64,000 bases of DNA from Bacillus sp. 491mf (GCF_900112415.1 NZ_FOLV01000004.1:1-64000); one strand, 5' to 3'. Positions 50,922 to 59,177 are shown, counted from the stretch's first letter. Notes: generated by a model not told the origin, from the letters alone. Numbers and translations: made by a program.

Positions 50922-50960
50922 TGCTCAAAATTTGGCACCATAATTGCTGATTTTTGAGCA
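50922..50960 (+). promoter_or_regulatory. Inverted repeat flanking the sigma-54 promoter
   Basis: TGCTCAAAA (50922-50930) and TTTTGAGCA (50952-50960) are perfect 9-bp inverted arms around the -24/-12 elements. Either a DNA-binding site for a regulator or, as a hairpin, a device at the transcript start. Confidence 0.6.
50932..50948 (+). promoter_or_regulatory. Sigma-54 (-24/-12) promoter
   Basis: TTGGCACCATAATTGCT: GG at 50934-50935 and GC at 50946-50947 with exactly 10 bp between them, matching TGGCAC-N5-TTGC. Transcription should begin near 50959, only about 17 nt before the activator's TTG start. Confidence 0.85.
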
Positions 50961-50975
50961 AAGGAGGGAAGTACG

Positions 50976-52355
50976 TTGCTGGCGATTTCAACACAAGAAG
51001 TGATTGAAGCGATTTTAAGTAGCATTGATGAAGCTATTCATGCAGTAGATGAAAATGGGGTTACGATTTTTTATAACACTGTGGCAGCAAAACATGATGG
51101 ATCGAATGTAGAAGATGTACTTGGTAAATATTTATTAGAAGCATTTCCCTCGTTAACGCCAGAAACGAGTACACTGTTAAAGGTATTGCAAATGAAAAAG
51201 CCAATCCTACACCAAGTGCAACGATATCAAAATCAAAGGGGAGAAGATGTATACACGGTGAATACAACGCTTCCTATTTTTATAGAAGGACGCATAGCAG
51301 GCGCTGTTGAAATTGCAAAAGATTATTCTACGATTCAAAAGTTAACGGAAAAAATTGCTGACCTGCAGTCGAAAATGAAACGGTCATCACCGAAAAAAGC
51401 ACCATACAGGCATGTAGCATTCGATACGATTATAACGAATGATAAGCGCTTTTCACAGGCGAAACAATTGGCGCAAAAGGTTGCAACTACAAATGCAAAC
51501 GTGCTGATTTACGGTGAAACAGGGACGGGAAAAGAGTTATTTGTACAAGCGATACACGAAGCATCGAAACGAAGAAATAACGCGTTTATTGCTCAAAACT
51601 GTGCTGCTTTGCCAGAATCATTACTTGAAAGCTTACTGTTTGGAACGACAAAAGGAAGCTATACAGGTGCCATAGAGCGCGCCGGCTTATTTGAACTTGC
51701 GGACGGTGGTACCTTATTTTTAGATGAACTGAATTCGATGCCGTTAGATTTACAAGCAAAAATGCTTCGTGTACTAGAAGATGGTGTTATTCGCCGCATC
51801 GGTGATAATAAAACAAGAAAAGTTGATGTGCGTGTAATTACAGCGATGAATCAACCTCCAGATGAGTGTCTTCGTGAAAATAAAATTCGTACAGATTTGT
51901 ATTATCGGTTAAATGTGTTTTCCTTATTTATTCCGCCGCTTCGTGAGCGAAAGGAAGATATTTTATTGTTAGCTCCGCACTTTTTGAAAGCTTATAATAA
52001 GGAATATAAAAAGAATGTAGTTGGAATAGATGAAGATGCAAAGCAGCACTTACTTCAATACAATTGGCCAGGTAATGTACGTGAATTAAAGCATATGATT
52101 GAACATGCGGTCATTGTAGCAGAAGGGAAAATGCTAACATTATCTTGTTTACCACGTTCGTTTCGACAAACACCGCATCTGCCGAAAAAGTCGATATTAC
52201 CACTTCGAGAGGCACTTCATCAAACGGAAAAAGACTTGATTGAACAAGCAATGTTAGAATCGAAAGGAAACGTTTTACAGGCTGCAAAGTTGTTAGGCAT
52301 TCCAAGACAAACGTTGCAGTATAAATTAAATAAATATGCGAAATATGCCGAATAA
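50976..52355 (+). CDS. Sigma-54-dependent transcriptional activator (RocR-like)
   Basis: 459 residues from TTG 50976, 7 nt after AAAGGAGGG. An N-terminal PAS domain (about 5-115; [20 protein letters not shown]) probably senses a ligand. The AAA+ domain has Walker [10 protein letters not shown] (about 181-189), the sigma-54-contacting loop GSYTGA in place of GAFTGA, Walker [13 protein letters not shown] and [19 protein letters not shown]. The C-terminal Fis-type helix-turn-helix is [20 protein letters not shown]. Such proteins activate amino acid catabolism genes (RocR, BkdR, AcoR). It sits between ablB and kamA and has its own -24/-12 promoter. Confidence 0.92.
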   Translation: MLAISTQEVIEAILSSIDEAIHAVDENGVTIFYNTVAAKHDGSNVEDVLGKYLLEAFPSLTPETSTLLKVLQMKKPILHQVQRYQNQRGEDVYTVNTTLPIFIEGRIAGAVEIAKDYSTIQKLTEKIADLQSKMKRSSPKKAPYRHVAFDTIITNDKRFSQAKQLAQKVATTNANVLIYGETGTGKELFVQAIHEASKRRNNAFIAQNCAALPESLLESLLFGTTKGSYTGAIERAGLFELADGGTLFLDELNSMPLDLQAKMLRVLEDGVIRRIGDNKTRKVDVRVITAMNQPPDECLRENKIRTDLYYRLNVFSLFIPPLRERKEDILLLAPHFLKAYNKEYKKNVVGIDEDAKQHLLQYNWPGNVRELKHMIEHAVIVAEGKMLTLSCLPRSFRQTPHLPKKSILPLREALHQTEKDLIEQAMLESKGNVLQAAKLLGIPRQTLQYKLNKYAKYAE

Positions 52356-52600
52356 TTGGCAGCTTTTTGTGCATTTGCACCAATAAATGAGTGCTTACAT
52401 ATATAAAAGTAAAGAAAATTCTGTTTCTTTTAAGGGGTATTTATTTTTTGTTTTCGTATAAAACGATATTTTTATAGTAAGAAAGCTTGTAATAGTTAAG
52501 GTTGTACTAGTAAAAGCGAATCAAAATCTAGATGTAACCGATAAAGTTGGCATGATTATTGCTTTAATAAGTAGTGAGCGTTTAAAAAGGGGGAATGGCA
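52356..52600 (+). promoter_or_regulatory. kamA leader
   Basis: About 245 bp without a gene. The start holds TTGGCAGCTTTTTGTGCATT, reminiscent of a -24/-12 promoter but with 11 instead of 10 bp between GG and GC, and overlapping a GTGC/GCAC hairpin. GTGCTTACATATATAAA at about 52393 may be a sporulation-type promoter. Neither is conclusive. Confidence 0.35.
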
Positions 52601-54019
52601 ATGTTACAAGACGTATATAAACCACAACGTCATTGGAAAGATATTGAATTATGGAAAGATGTTACAGAGGAACAATGGAATGATTGGATTTGGCAGTTAA
52701 CAAATACAATTAAAACATTAGATGATTTAAAGAAAGTTATTAATTTAACACCGGAAGAAGAAGAAGGTGTTAAAATTTCAACAAAAACAATCCCATTAAA
52801 CATTACACCATACTATGCATCCCTTATGAATCCAGATGATCCACGTTGTCCAATTCGTATGCAATCTGTTCCGATTACAGAGGAATTATATAAAACGAAG
52901 TATGATTTAGAAGACCCGCTTCATGAAGATGAAGATTCACCAGTTCCAGGATTAACTCATCGTTATCCAGACCGTGTTCTTTTCCTAGTTACAAATCAAT
53001 GTTCGATGTATTGTCGCTATTGTACACGTCGTCGTTTTAGTGGACAAATTGGGATGGGTGTACCAAAGAAACAATTAGACGAAGCGATTGCTTATATTCG
53101 TGAAACACCGCAAGTTCGTGACGTATTAATCTCTGGCGGTGACGGACTTCTTATTAACGATAACATTTTAGAGTATATTTTAAAGAACTTACGTGCAATT
53201 CCGCATGTGGAAATTATCCGTATTGGAACAAGGGCTCCCGTTGTGTTTCCGCAGCGTATTACGGAAAATCTTTGCAATATCATTAAGAAATATCATCCAG
53301 TTTGGTTAAATACACATTTTAATACGTCTATTGAAATTACAGAAGAATCTAAACTTGCTTGTGAAATGCTGGCAAATGCAGGTGTACCACTTGGAAACCA
53401 AGCTGTTATTTTAGCAGGAATTAATGATAGCGTACCAATTATGAAAAAACTGATGCACGATTTAGTAAAAATTCGCGTACGTCCTTACTATATTTATCAA
53501 TGTGACTTATCAGAAGGAATTGGTCATTTCCGTGCGCCGGTATCAAAAGGTCTTGAAATTATTGAAGGATTACGCGGACATACATCTGGTTATGCGGTAC
53601 CAACATTTGTTGTAGATGCACCGGGCGGCGGTGGTAAAATTGCCGTTCAGCCAAACTACATTATTTCACAAAGTGCTGATAAAGTTGTTCTTCGTAACTT
53701 TGAAGGTGTTATTACAACGTATCCAGAGCCAGAAAATTATGTAGCAGGCAGAGCAGAAGGATATTTCAAAGAAATTTATCCTACTTACGAAGAAAAGCGC
53801 TCTGATGTTGGTATAGCAGCGCTAATGAGTGATAAGAAATTTAATCTTGTACCTGAAGGCTTGCAGCGTATGAATCGCCGTAAAGATTATGAAACAAATA
53901 ATACACATGCTTCATTAAAAGATAAACGTGAAAAGCGTGATCAATTGAAAGATAAAAAATTTAAAGCGCAAATGGCAAAAGTAGATGAGGATACAAAAAC
54001 TGAAGGAGATGCAGTATGA
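52601..54019 (+). CDS. kamA: Lysine 2,3-aminomutase
   Basis: 472 residues from ATG 52601, 6 nt after GGGGGA (ATG 52595 is too close). Radical-SAM enzyme: Cys134, Cys138 and Cys141 in CSMYCRYCTRRRF bind the Fe-S cluster; SGGDGLL is the SAM-binding turn and DAPGGGGKIAVQPNYI carries the PLP lysine. It converts L-lysine to L-beta-lysine. The charged C-terminal tail (KDKREKRDQLKDKKFKAQMA) is typical of Bacillus KamA. Overlaps yokU by 4 nt. Confidence 0.95.
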   Translation: MLQDVYKPQRHWKDIELWKDVTEEQWNDWIWQLTNTIKTLDDLKKVINLTPEEEEGVKISTKTIPLNITPYYASLMNPDDPRCPIRMQSVPITEELYKTKYDLEDPLHEDEDSPVPGLTHRYPDRVLFLVTNQCSMYCRYCTRRRFSGQIGMGVPKKQLDEAIAYIRETPQVRDVLISGGDGLLINDNILEYILKNLRAIPHVEIIRIGTRAPVVFPQRITENLCNIIKKYHPVWLNTHFNTSIEITEESKLACEMLANAGVPLGNQAVILAGINDSVPIMKKLMHDLVKIRVRPYYIYQCDLSEGIGHFRAPVSKGLEIIEGLRGHTSGYAVPTFVVDAPGGGGKIAVQPNYIISQSADKVVLRNFEGVITTYPEPENYVAGRAEGYFKEIYPTYEEKRSDVGIAALMSDKKFNLVPEGLQRMNRRKDYETNNTHASLKDKREKRDQLKDKKFKAQMAKVDEDTKTEGDAV

Positions 54020-54288
54020 GATGTATGTGGTGTGGAGGTGAAGAAGCAATTGAAAGCGTAAACACCGTATACTGGGAATTACCAGATGGAACACAAACAG
54101 TTACAATTGAAGAAACACCTTGTATCGCATGTTCAAATTGCGGAATGCATTATCAGTCAGATACGATTGTGAAAGAAATTGAAGATCAACTCTTTTTGAT
54201 TTATACGAAAGATTTGCCAAAACAAATCAAATTTACAGAGCTTATGGAGCGTCCACGTTTATTAAAGCGAAATTATTTTGATTTTTAA
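54016..54288 (+). CDS. yokU: YokU family zinc-finger protein
   Basis: 90 residues. Two CxxC pairs, MRCMWCGGEEAIE at the start and PCIACSNCGMHYQSD in the middle, form an MqsA-like zinc ribbon; the C-terminal half (IEDQLFLIYTKDLPKQIKFT) is helical. YokU is encoded next to kamA in B. subtilis too. Function unknown; the ATG overlaps the kamA stop, so it is translationally coupled and may act with the aminomutase. Confidence 0.88.
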   Translation: MRCMWCGGEEAIESVNTVYWELPDGTQTVTIEETPCIACSNCGMHYQSDTIVKEIEDQLFLIYTKDLPKQIKFTELMERPRLLKRNYFDF

Positions 54289-54315
54289 CCGGCATTTTTT
54301 ATGCTGGTTTTTTTC
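54288..54315 (+). terminator. Terminator of kamA-yokU
   Basis: ACCGGCAT / ATGCTGGT stem around six T, followed by eight T. Confidence 0.85.
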
Positions 54316-54360
54316 TTGTTTGCCTTGTATAATGTAGCCAAGTTAGAAAGGTAGGGAATA

Positions 54361-54579
54361 TTGTTGAAAAAGTCATTTTATCATTATATGATGAAGCACC
54401 GTGCTTCCTTATTGAAAGATGAACTATCCGACTTGGCAGAAACAATGTATGAAGATCATAGTTTTCCAAAGCAATCTGAGGATTATGATGAAATTAGTTC
54501 ATACCTAGAGTTAAGTGGTTCATTAGAAAGCATGAGCATTTTTGATCGTGCCTGGGAATTATATATGCAAGAGCGGTAG
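54361..54579 (+). CDS. yozE: YozE family protein (SAM-like fold)
   Basis: 72 residues. KSFYHYMMKHR, ETMYEDHSFPKQSEDYDEIS and SYLELSGSLESMSIFDRAWE are the conserved blocks of the YozE/UPF0346 family, a small sterile-alpha-motif-like helical bundle of unknown function. Starts with TTG (54361 or 54364) after AAAGGTAGGG. It sits in the same neighbourhood as in B. subtilis (yokU-yozE). Confidence 0.88.
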   Translation: MLKKSFYHYMMKHRASLLKDELSDLAETMYEDHSFPKQSEDYDEISSYLELSGSLESMSIFDRAWELYMQER

Positions 54580-54637
54580 AGTGAAACGACTATTTGTAGA
54601 TTGTTTTACTACGAATCATTTTTCAATTTGTATTAAG

Positions 54638-54665
54638 TACACTCCGATAGTGGAGTGTATTTTTT
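54638..54665 (+). terminator. Terminator of yozE
   Basis: TACACTCC / GGAGTGTA stem, GATAGT loop, six T. Confidence 0.9.
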
Positions 54666-54775
54666 ATGAAAAATATTCAATTATACAACCTCATGTTATA
54701 AGCGTTTTCGGAGTGGGGCGCATATACTGTTATCGTCACATACTTAAAATCACGACTACAAAAGGAGAGAGAAAC

Positions 54776-55438
54776 ATGACGAGAAAAAAACAGCCCAAAT
54801 ACAATATAGGAGATATAGTCGTGATTACGTTATATGGTACAGTTGGTAAAATCACGAACATTAAAATGCTCGATGGCGTTCATGTATATGAAGTAAACAA
54901 TCACGATGGATTTTATGTAGAACATACACTGCAGCTTGTGACGGACCAAGAAATGAAGGATGGCGAATTAGAGTGGATTGAACTTCGTTATAAATTTACT
55001 TTTGGTGATCTCGTTCAAGTAACAGGCTATGAAAAAGATGTGTTTCGTGTTGTTGGTTACCGGACGGAAGTATGGCGTTATAAAAATGATGCTTGGGAAG
55101 ATACAATTTATGAATTATCTCGTATTACAGATGGGGAATGGCTCGAAGCGGATGAATCCGATTTGACCCTTATTGTGAATGCACAAACAGCAAATGTAAT
55201 TTTAAAGAAAATGAAACAAGATAAGGCAGGTATGAATAAGCTAGATCTAGGAAAATTAAAGTCTATTAATAATTCGAAAAAAGTAAGTATAAAAACGAAT
55301 CGAAAAGAGATTATTGATGGTTTACTAGATATTTTTAATGATTACAGAACATTGTATGAAACATTTCAAGATGAAGAATATAAAATTGTGATGGATGTTG
55401 TACGTAATTATTTAATCAAATTATCCGAGAAAAAATAA
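54776..55438 (+). CDS. yodN: YodN-like protein
   Basis: 220 residues from ATG 54776 after AAAGGAGAGAGAAAC; the longer open frame to 54542 crosses a terminator and is not real. The N-terminal part is two small SH3-like beta modules (YNIGDIVVITLYGTVGKITN; YKFTFGDLVQVTGYEKDVFR), then a helical region ending YEIFQDEEY-like YETFQDEEYKIVMDVVRNYL. Length and position between yozE and yozD correspond to B. subtilis YodN. No function is known. The next gene is convergent with a 1-bp gap. Confidence 0.75.
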   Translation: MTRKKQPKYNIGDIVVITLYGTVGKITNIKMLDGVHVYEVNNHDGFYVEHTLQLVTDQEMKDGELEWIELRYKFTFGDLVQVTGYEKDVFRVVGYRTEVWRYKNDAWEDTIYELSRITDGEWLEADESDLTLIVNAQTANVILKKMKQDKAGMNKLDLGKLKSINNSKKVSIKTNRKEIIDGLLDIFNDYRTLYETFQDEEYKIVMDVVRNYLIKLSEKK

Positions 55439-55439
55439 C

Positions 55440-55595
55440 TTAAAAAGAGAAAAGGAACTGAAAGAAAATATAAGTTGTATATGGTATGCCTATAATTGTT
55501 AAAAAGATAATAAATATAGAAACGAGCTTGTCCACCCACACATCTTCATGTACGAAACCGTCTTCTGTATGTATGATTTCTTGTTTATATTTCAT
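55440..55595 (-). CDS. Small single-pass membrane protein (51 aa)
   Basis: ATG at 55595 follows AAGGAGG with 7 nt spacing, an excellent start. The peptide has an acidic soluble head (MKYKQEIIHTEDGFVHEDVW) and one membrane helix (LVSIFIIFLTIIGIPYTTYI) ending FFQFLFSF. It is encoded on the strand opposite to its neighbours, and its stop lies 1 bp past the yodN stop, so the genes converge. No family recognised. Confidence 0.75.
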   Translation of the reverse strand: MKYKQEIIHTEDGFVHEDVWVDKLVSIFIIFLTIIGIPYTTYIFFQFLFSF

Positions 55596-55747
55596 TGTGT
55601 TTTCCTCCTTTATATAGCTTGTACTACATCCTATGCAAAAACTTTTTTTATATAACCTATTTATCTAGCAAAAAAAGAAAAATGTTTTCTATTGTTATAC
55701 ATAATTTCTATTTTTCTTCATAAAACAGAATTAAAGGGGTGATGCTC

Positions 55748-55933
55748 ATGAAGGAAATAGAAGTCGTGATTGATACGGAAGAAATTGCGGAATTTTTTTA
55801 TGAGCAATTAATTGTAAGAGGCTATGTACCAAAGCACGAAGAAATTGAAGATCTTGCAGATATTGCATTTGATTATTTGTTAGAAAAATGTATGATTGAT
55901 GAGGTATTTGACGAAGATGATGAAGGAAAGTAA
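55748..55933 (+). CDS. yozD: YozD family protein
   Basis: 61 residues from ATG 55748, after AAAGGGGTGAT (GTG 55739 and ATG 55742 are upstream alternatives). MKEIEVVIDTEEIAEFFYEQ, RGYVPKHEEIEDLADIAFDY and LLEKCMIDEVFDEDDE match YozD of B. subtilis closely. Very acidic, function unknown. Conserved position next to yodN. Confidence 0.9.
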   Translation: MKEIEVVIDTEEIAEFFYEQLIVRGYVPKHEEIEDLADIAFDYLLEKCMIDEVFDEDDEGK

Positions 55934-55958
55934 CGACGGGATAGACTCGTCGTTTTTT
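55932..55958 (+). terminator. Terminator of yozD
   Basis: AACGACG / CGTCGTT stem and six T, starting at the stop codon. Confidence 0.85.
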
Positions 55959-56042
55959 GCACCGTATAAATAAAAACTAATATCACTATCTCGTGTTGTA
56001 TTTGGTATAATAAAAGTGAAAATTTTTTGAAGAGGTGAAGAG

Positions 56043-56234
56043 ATGTTCAAAAAAATTATTGATTCTTTGCTTGGGAATAAACATAAGCACCGCTCTTACT
56101 CCAGTAGTGATTATCGACATCGACATCGTTCGTATTCTAGCAGTGATTATCATAAGCATCATCCATCCCATGGGTATGGACATCATCATTATAAAAGAAA
56201 ACATAAAAGTCACAGCTTTTTCTCTAGTAGCTGA
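56043..56234 (+). CDS. His/Ser/Tyr-rich small protein
   Basis: 63 residues. After MFKKIIDSLLGNKHK come two near-repeats HRSYSSSDYRHR and HRSYSSSDYHKH, then HPSHGYGHHHYKRKHKSHS and FFSSS at the end: 15 His, 15 Ser. No fold is predicted; the His may bind metal and the serines look like phosphorylation sites. GAAGAGGTGAAGAG is the ribosome binding site. The stop shares a base with the start of a protein kinase gene (TGATG), so they are co-translated, and spo0M follows in the same operon. Confidence 0.8.
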   Translation: MFKKIIDSLLGNKHKHRSYSSSDYRHRHRSYSSSDYHKHHPSHGYGHHHYKRKHKSHSFFSSS

Positions 56235-57052
56235 TGAATTTTCAAAAAATATTGGCGTGGATTGATCGACCGTTATCTATCAATACTGTCGTTGCACAGC
56301 GATATCAAATTCATCAAATTCTCGGTATGGGAAGTTATGGTTTTACGTATCTTGTTTCGGATCTATTGTCCGGTGAGAAAAGAGTTTTAAAACAACTTCG
56401 AAAAAGTAAACAGTGCTACGCATCAGGTAGGAAATCGTTTACATATGAGCAAACGATTTTACAGCAGTTAGAGCATCATGCAATTCCTCGTTTCTTTCAT
56501 AGTTTTACATGGAGAAAAGGTTCTTTTTTTGTAATGGAGGAAATGAGGGGAAAGACATTTGAAGATTTTATTTTTGATTATAGAGAAATTTATACAGAGA
56601 AAGAAGTTTTTCTTATTTTATATAAAGTACTTCAAGTTGTTTCTTATTTTCATAGTCATGGTATTGTGCATCGCGATTTACGAATTCCTAATATATTAAT
56701 GAATGATGATGAAATATCTGTCATTGATTTTGGATTAGCTCGTTTTATTGGTGAAAATGATGAACGAGCTCAATCTTATAAAGGGGAACAAGCGCATATG
56801 CGTGAAATCCATTATCGGAGTGATTTTTATGCTCTTGGACATTTTGTTTTGTTTTTGCTGTATTCTAGTTATGAATCTTCAAAAGAAGAACGGCCTTGGT
56901 ACGAAGAATTAACATTATCAGCAAATAGTAGTGATGTAATTATGCGGATGCTACAAATGAAAGAGCCATATTATGAAAATGTACAAGAATTACTTGAAGA
57001 TGTGCGCTGTATAATAGAAAGGGTGGGAAATACATGTTCCAAAAGTTTTTAG
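56234..57052 (+). CDS. Hanks-type serine/threonine protein kinase
   Basis: 272 residues, soluble, kinase domain only. ILGMGSYGFTYLVSDLLSGE is the Gly-rich loop, RVLKQLRKS holds the ATP-binding Lys, MEEMRGKTFEDFI the hinge, IVHRDLRIPNILMND the catalytic loop (HRDLR instead of HRDLK), and ISVIDFGLARFIGEN the DFG segment. Similar to B. subtilis YbdM-type kinases. No transmembrane or PASTA domain, so it is not PrkC. It lies between a Ser-rich peptide gene and spo0M with overlaps on both sides (1 and 19 nt), a candidate substrate pair. Confidence 0.88.
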   Translation: MNFQKILAWIDRPLSINTVVAQRYQIHQILGMGSYGFTYLVSDLLSGEKRVLKQLRKSKQCYASGRKSFTYEQTILQQLEHHAIPRFFHSFTWRKGSFFVMEEMRGKTFEDFIFDYREIYTEKEVFLILYKVLQVVSYFHSHGIVHRDLRIPNILMNDDEISVIDFGLARFIGENDERAQSYKGEQAHMREIHYRSDFYALGHFVLFLLYSSYESSKEERPWYEELTLSANSSDVIMRMLQMKEPYYENVQELLEDVRCIIERVGNTCSKSF

Positions 57053-57789
57053 CAAGCGTTGGGATTGGCAGTGCAAAAGTTGATACTGTATTAACACAAG
57101 AAGAATGGTTTATCGGTGAAGAAATTACAGGGGTTGTACATATTACTGGTGGATCAGTAGCGCAAGAAATTGATTGTATTTATTTAACGTTGTCTACGAC
57201 GTATATTCGCGAAGTAGATGATAAGAAAATGAGTTCAACATATGATTTAAAGAAAGTTCGTTTAACAACTCCTATTACTATCGGGATAAATGAAAAACGA
57301 GAAATTCCATTTTCTTTCCCGATGCCGATTGAAGCGCCGTTAACATTTGGAATGAATACCGTTTGGGTACAGACTGGGCTTGATATTAAACGCAGTGTTG
57401 ACCCAAGTGACCGTGATTACATTCAAATACTTCCCAACCTGTTATTAAAAAGTGTACTAGATGCAGTCCAAAACCTTGGATTTCGTCTTCGTCAAGCCGA
57501 ATGTGAAGAACTTCCGTATCGTTTGCGCGATCATGTACCATTCGCACAAGAGTTTGAATTTGTTCCTGTATCAGGTCAATATTATGGAAAGCTCGATGAA
57601 TTAGAACTTTTAATTATTCCGCGTTCGTATGATAGTTTAGAAATTGTAATGGAAGTAGATCGAAAAGCAAGAGGAATTGCTGGACTATTATCGGAAGCTT
57701 TAGATATGGATGAGAGAATTTCACGTTTCACAGTGAAACGTGAAGACATTCCAACAATGCAGCAAAAAATTAGCAGTTATATTTCTTGA
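57034..57789 (+). CDS. spo0M: Sporulation-control protein Spo0M
   Basis: 251 residues. The Spo0M family pattern runs through the protein: MFQKFLASVGIGSAKVDTVL, GEEITGVVHITGGSVAQEID, IPFSFPMPIEAPLTFG, SVDPSDRDYIQILP and ELELLIIPRSYDSLEIVMEV ending DRKARGIAGLLSEALDMDE. Spo0M has an arrestin-like double beta-sandwich and affects entry into sporulation and cell division in B. subtilis. Here it is the third gene of an operon with a kinase whose frame it overlaps by 19 nt; in B. subtilis it is not known to be linked to a kinase. A terminator follows. Confidence 0.93.
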   Translation: MFQKFLASVGIGSAKVDTVLTQEEWFIGEEITGVVHITGGSVAQEIDCIYLTLSTTYIREVDDKKMSSTYDLKKVRLTTPITIGINEKREIPFSFPMPIEAPLTFGMNTVWVQTGLDIKRSVDPSDRDYIQILPNLLLKSVLDAVQNLGFRLRQAECEELPYRLRDHVPFAQEFEFVPVSGQYYGKLDELELLIIPRSYDSLEIVMEVDRKARGIAGLLSEALDMDERISRFTVKREDIPTMQQKISSYIS

Positions 57790-57808
57790 TGATTCATGCA
57801 TAAAAAAG

Positions 57809-57845
57809 AAATGGAGAGGGAAAATAAAACACCCGCTCCATTTTT
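57809..57845 (+). terminator. Terminator of the kinase-spo0M operon
   Basis: AATGGAG..GGG / CCC.CTCCATT stem and T run 20 nt past spo0M. It shows that an open frame from 57796 is not the start of the next gene. Confidence 0.85.
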
Positions 57846-57864
57846 GTATAGTGAGGTTATGCAG

Positions 57865-58518
57865 ATGAAGAGATATCGACATTTATATATGCTACTTATT
57901 GTTTTACTCGTTTGTTTTGTCGTACTATCTTTTTCTTATGAAACATCTTGTATCGATCAATTTGATCATGTAATAAGTAATTATATACAAAGTTTTCGTA
58001 ACGAATATTTTACTGCTTATTTTGTATGGATGTCTTACATTGGCTCAAAAAAGGTATATTTTCCTGTAATGTTTATCCTGTTTACGTATTTCTTGATTCG
58101 AAGACGATATATGACAGCGATTTTGTTAATGATAAATTTTTATGGTTCGCGCTATTTGAACTACATATTAAAGGCATGGTATGAACGAACAAGGCCCGAT
58201 ATATCACAACTTGTTACTGCGACAGGTTACAGTTTTCCGAGCGGGCATGCGATGAATGCTGTTGCATTTCTTGGGTTTATTGCATATATTACAATTACCG
58301 AACATCGCCTGCAATTGTATCAAAAATTATTGCTAATTGTAATTGCCTGCTTTCTCATCTTTTCCATTTCTATTAGTCGTATATATTTAGGGGTACATTA
58401 TCCGTCTGATATTTTAGCGGGCTGGGCTGCTGGTGGAAGTTGGCTTATTTTATGTATCATGTTTCATCAAACATTTCTCTCGCATGCAGCCGACAATAAA
58501 TCTTCTGTATCAAGTTAA
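57865..58518 (+). CDS. yodM: PAP2-family phosphatase, YodM-like
   Basis: 217 residues from ATG 57865, 8 nt after GTGAGG. Five or six hydrophobic segments and the three PAP2 motifs: KAWYERTRPD (K-x6-RP), FPSGHAMN (PSGH) and SRIYLGVHYPSDILAGWAAG (SR-x5-H-x3-D). A lipid phosphatase acting on undecaprenyl diphosphate or phosphatidylglycerol phosphate is likely. YodM occupies the same region in B. subtilis. Terminator at 58616. Confidence 0.87.
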   Translation: MKRYRHLYMLLIVLLVCFVVLSFSYETSCIDQFDHVISNYIQSFRNEYFTAYFVWMSYIGSKKVYFPVMFILFTYFLIRRRYMTAILLMINFYGSRYLNYILKAWYERTRPDISQLVTATGYSFPSGHAMNAVAFLGFIAYITITEHRLQLYQKLLLIVIACFLIFSISISRIYLGVHYPSDILAGWAAGGSWLILCIMFHQTFLSHAADNKSSVSS

Positions 58519-58615
58519 ACAATGATTTGTTATAGGATGACTTCGATCCATTTTATTATATAAAAAGAACCTATAGACCTTTATCAAGATCTAAATTATA
58601 AAAATCCTTTAAAAT

Positions 58616-58660
58616 AAAGAAGAGCACATATTAGTCATGTATAATATGCGCCCTTCTTTT
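58616..58660. terminator. Terminator
   Basis: AAAGAAGAGCACATATTA / TAATATGCGCCCTTCTTT long imperfect stem; can serve yodM and the opposing zinc-ribbon gene. Confidence 0.75.
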
Positions 58661-58778
58661 ATTCAATTAAAGCGTCCGATTGTAGAATATTGAAAAATAC
58701 GATGACTGTAAAATAACTCCACAGTCATTTTGCTAAAGCCCCTTTTAGTTTAATAAGGAAATTTTAAGAACCAATTTC

Positions 58779-59177
58779 CTAGTCCCAATCCATATAAAAA
58801 CTCACCTTTAGCTTTTCTTGCCCACAATCTGGACAATCTAGAACATCACTTTGATTAATATCGACTAAAGGCTTTGACGGCATTTGAGTATTACATCGAG
58901 GACAAGTATGAGTGTTCGTGTAATATTGGGTTCCTGACTTCATATGTAAATGTACTTTATTTAATAGGTAACAACACTTCTGACAAACATATAGACCGTC
59001 GTAGCATTCAAAAGACGTTTCCTTGTTATTAATAAACTCTCTGATGTATTGCCGACCTTCTTTTTCCTCATACCATTCTAAAATCGAACTCAAGTTTATA
59101 TACCTAAATCCAATTCCTAAAAAAACATTTTGATTGTAAGAGCAATGTCCGCAGTTCAAATTACAAGCTACTCCCAT
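58779..59177 (-). CDS. Cys-rich (zinc ribbon) hypothetical protein
   Basis: 132 residues from ATG 59177, after a weak GAGG; a slightly longer start at 59186 is possible. Four Cys groups: CNLNCGHCSYN at the start, CYDGLYVCQKCCYLLNK, HTCPRCNTQMPSK and DVLDCPDCGQEKLKV near the end, suggesting at least two zinc ribbons. MYTNTHTCP-like TQYYTNTHTCPRC resembles bacterial rubredoxin-type ribbons. No family is recognised. It stands alone at the edge of an accessory region, with an in-family look of immunity or antitoxin-like small proteins but no proof. Confidence 0.7.
   Translation of the reverse strand: MGVACNLNCGHCSYNQNVFLGIGFRYINLSSILEWYEEKEGRQYIREFINNKETSFECYDGLYVCQKCCYLLNKVHLHMKSGTQYYTNTHTCPRCNTQMPSKPLVDINQSDVLDCPDCGQEKLKVSFYMDWD

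Noticed and set aside
52363-52383. Sigma-54 promoter before kamA
   Set aside because: TTGGCAGCTTTTTGTGCATT has 11 bp rather than 10 between GG and GC, and the element overlaps a hairpin; sigma-54 spacing is strict.
54542-54775. N-terminal extension of the YodN-like protein
   Set aside because: It overlaps the end of yozE and the yozE terminator; ATG 54776 has AAAGGAGAG directly upstream.
57796-57864. N-terminal extension of the PAP2 phosphatase
   Set aside because: The segment contains the spo0M terminator hairpin; the start at 57865 has a proper ribosome binding site.
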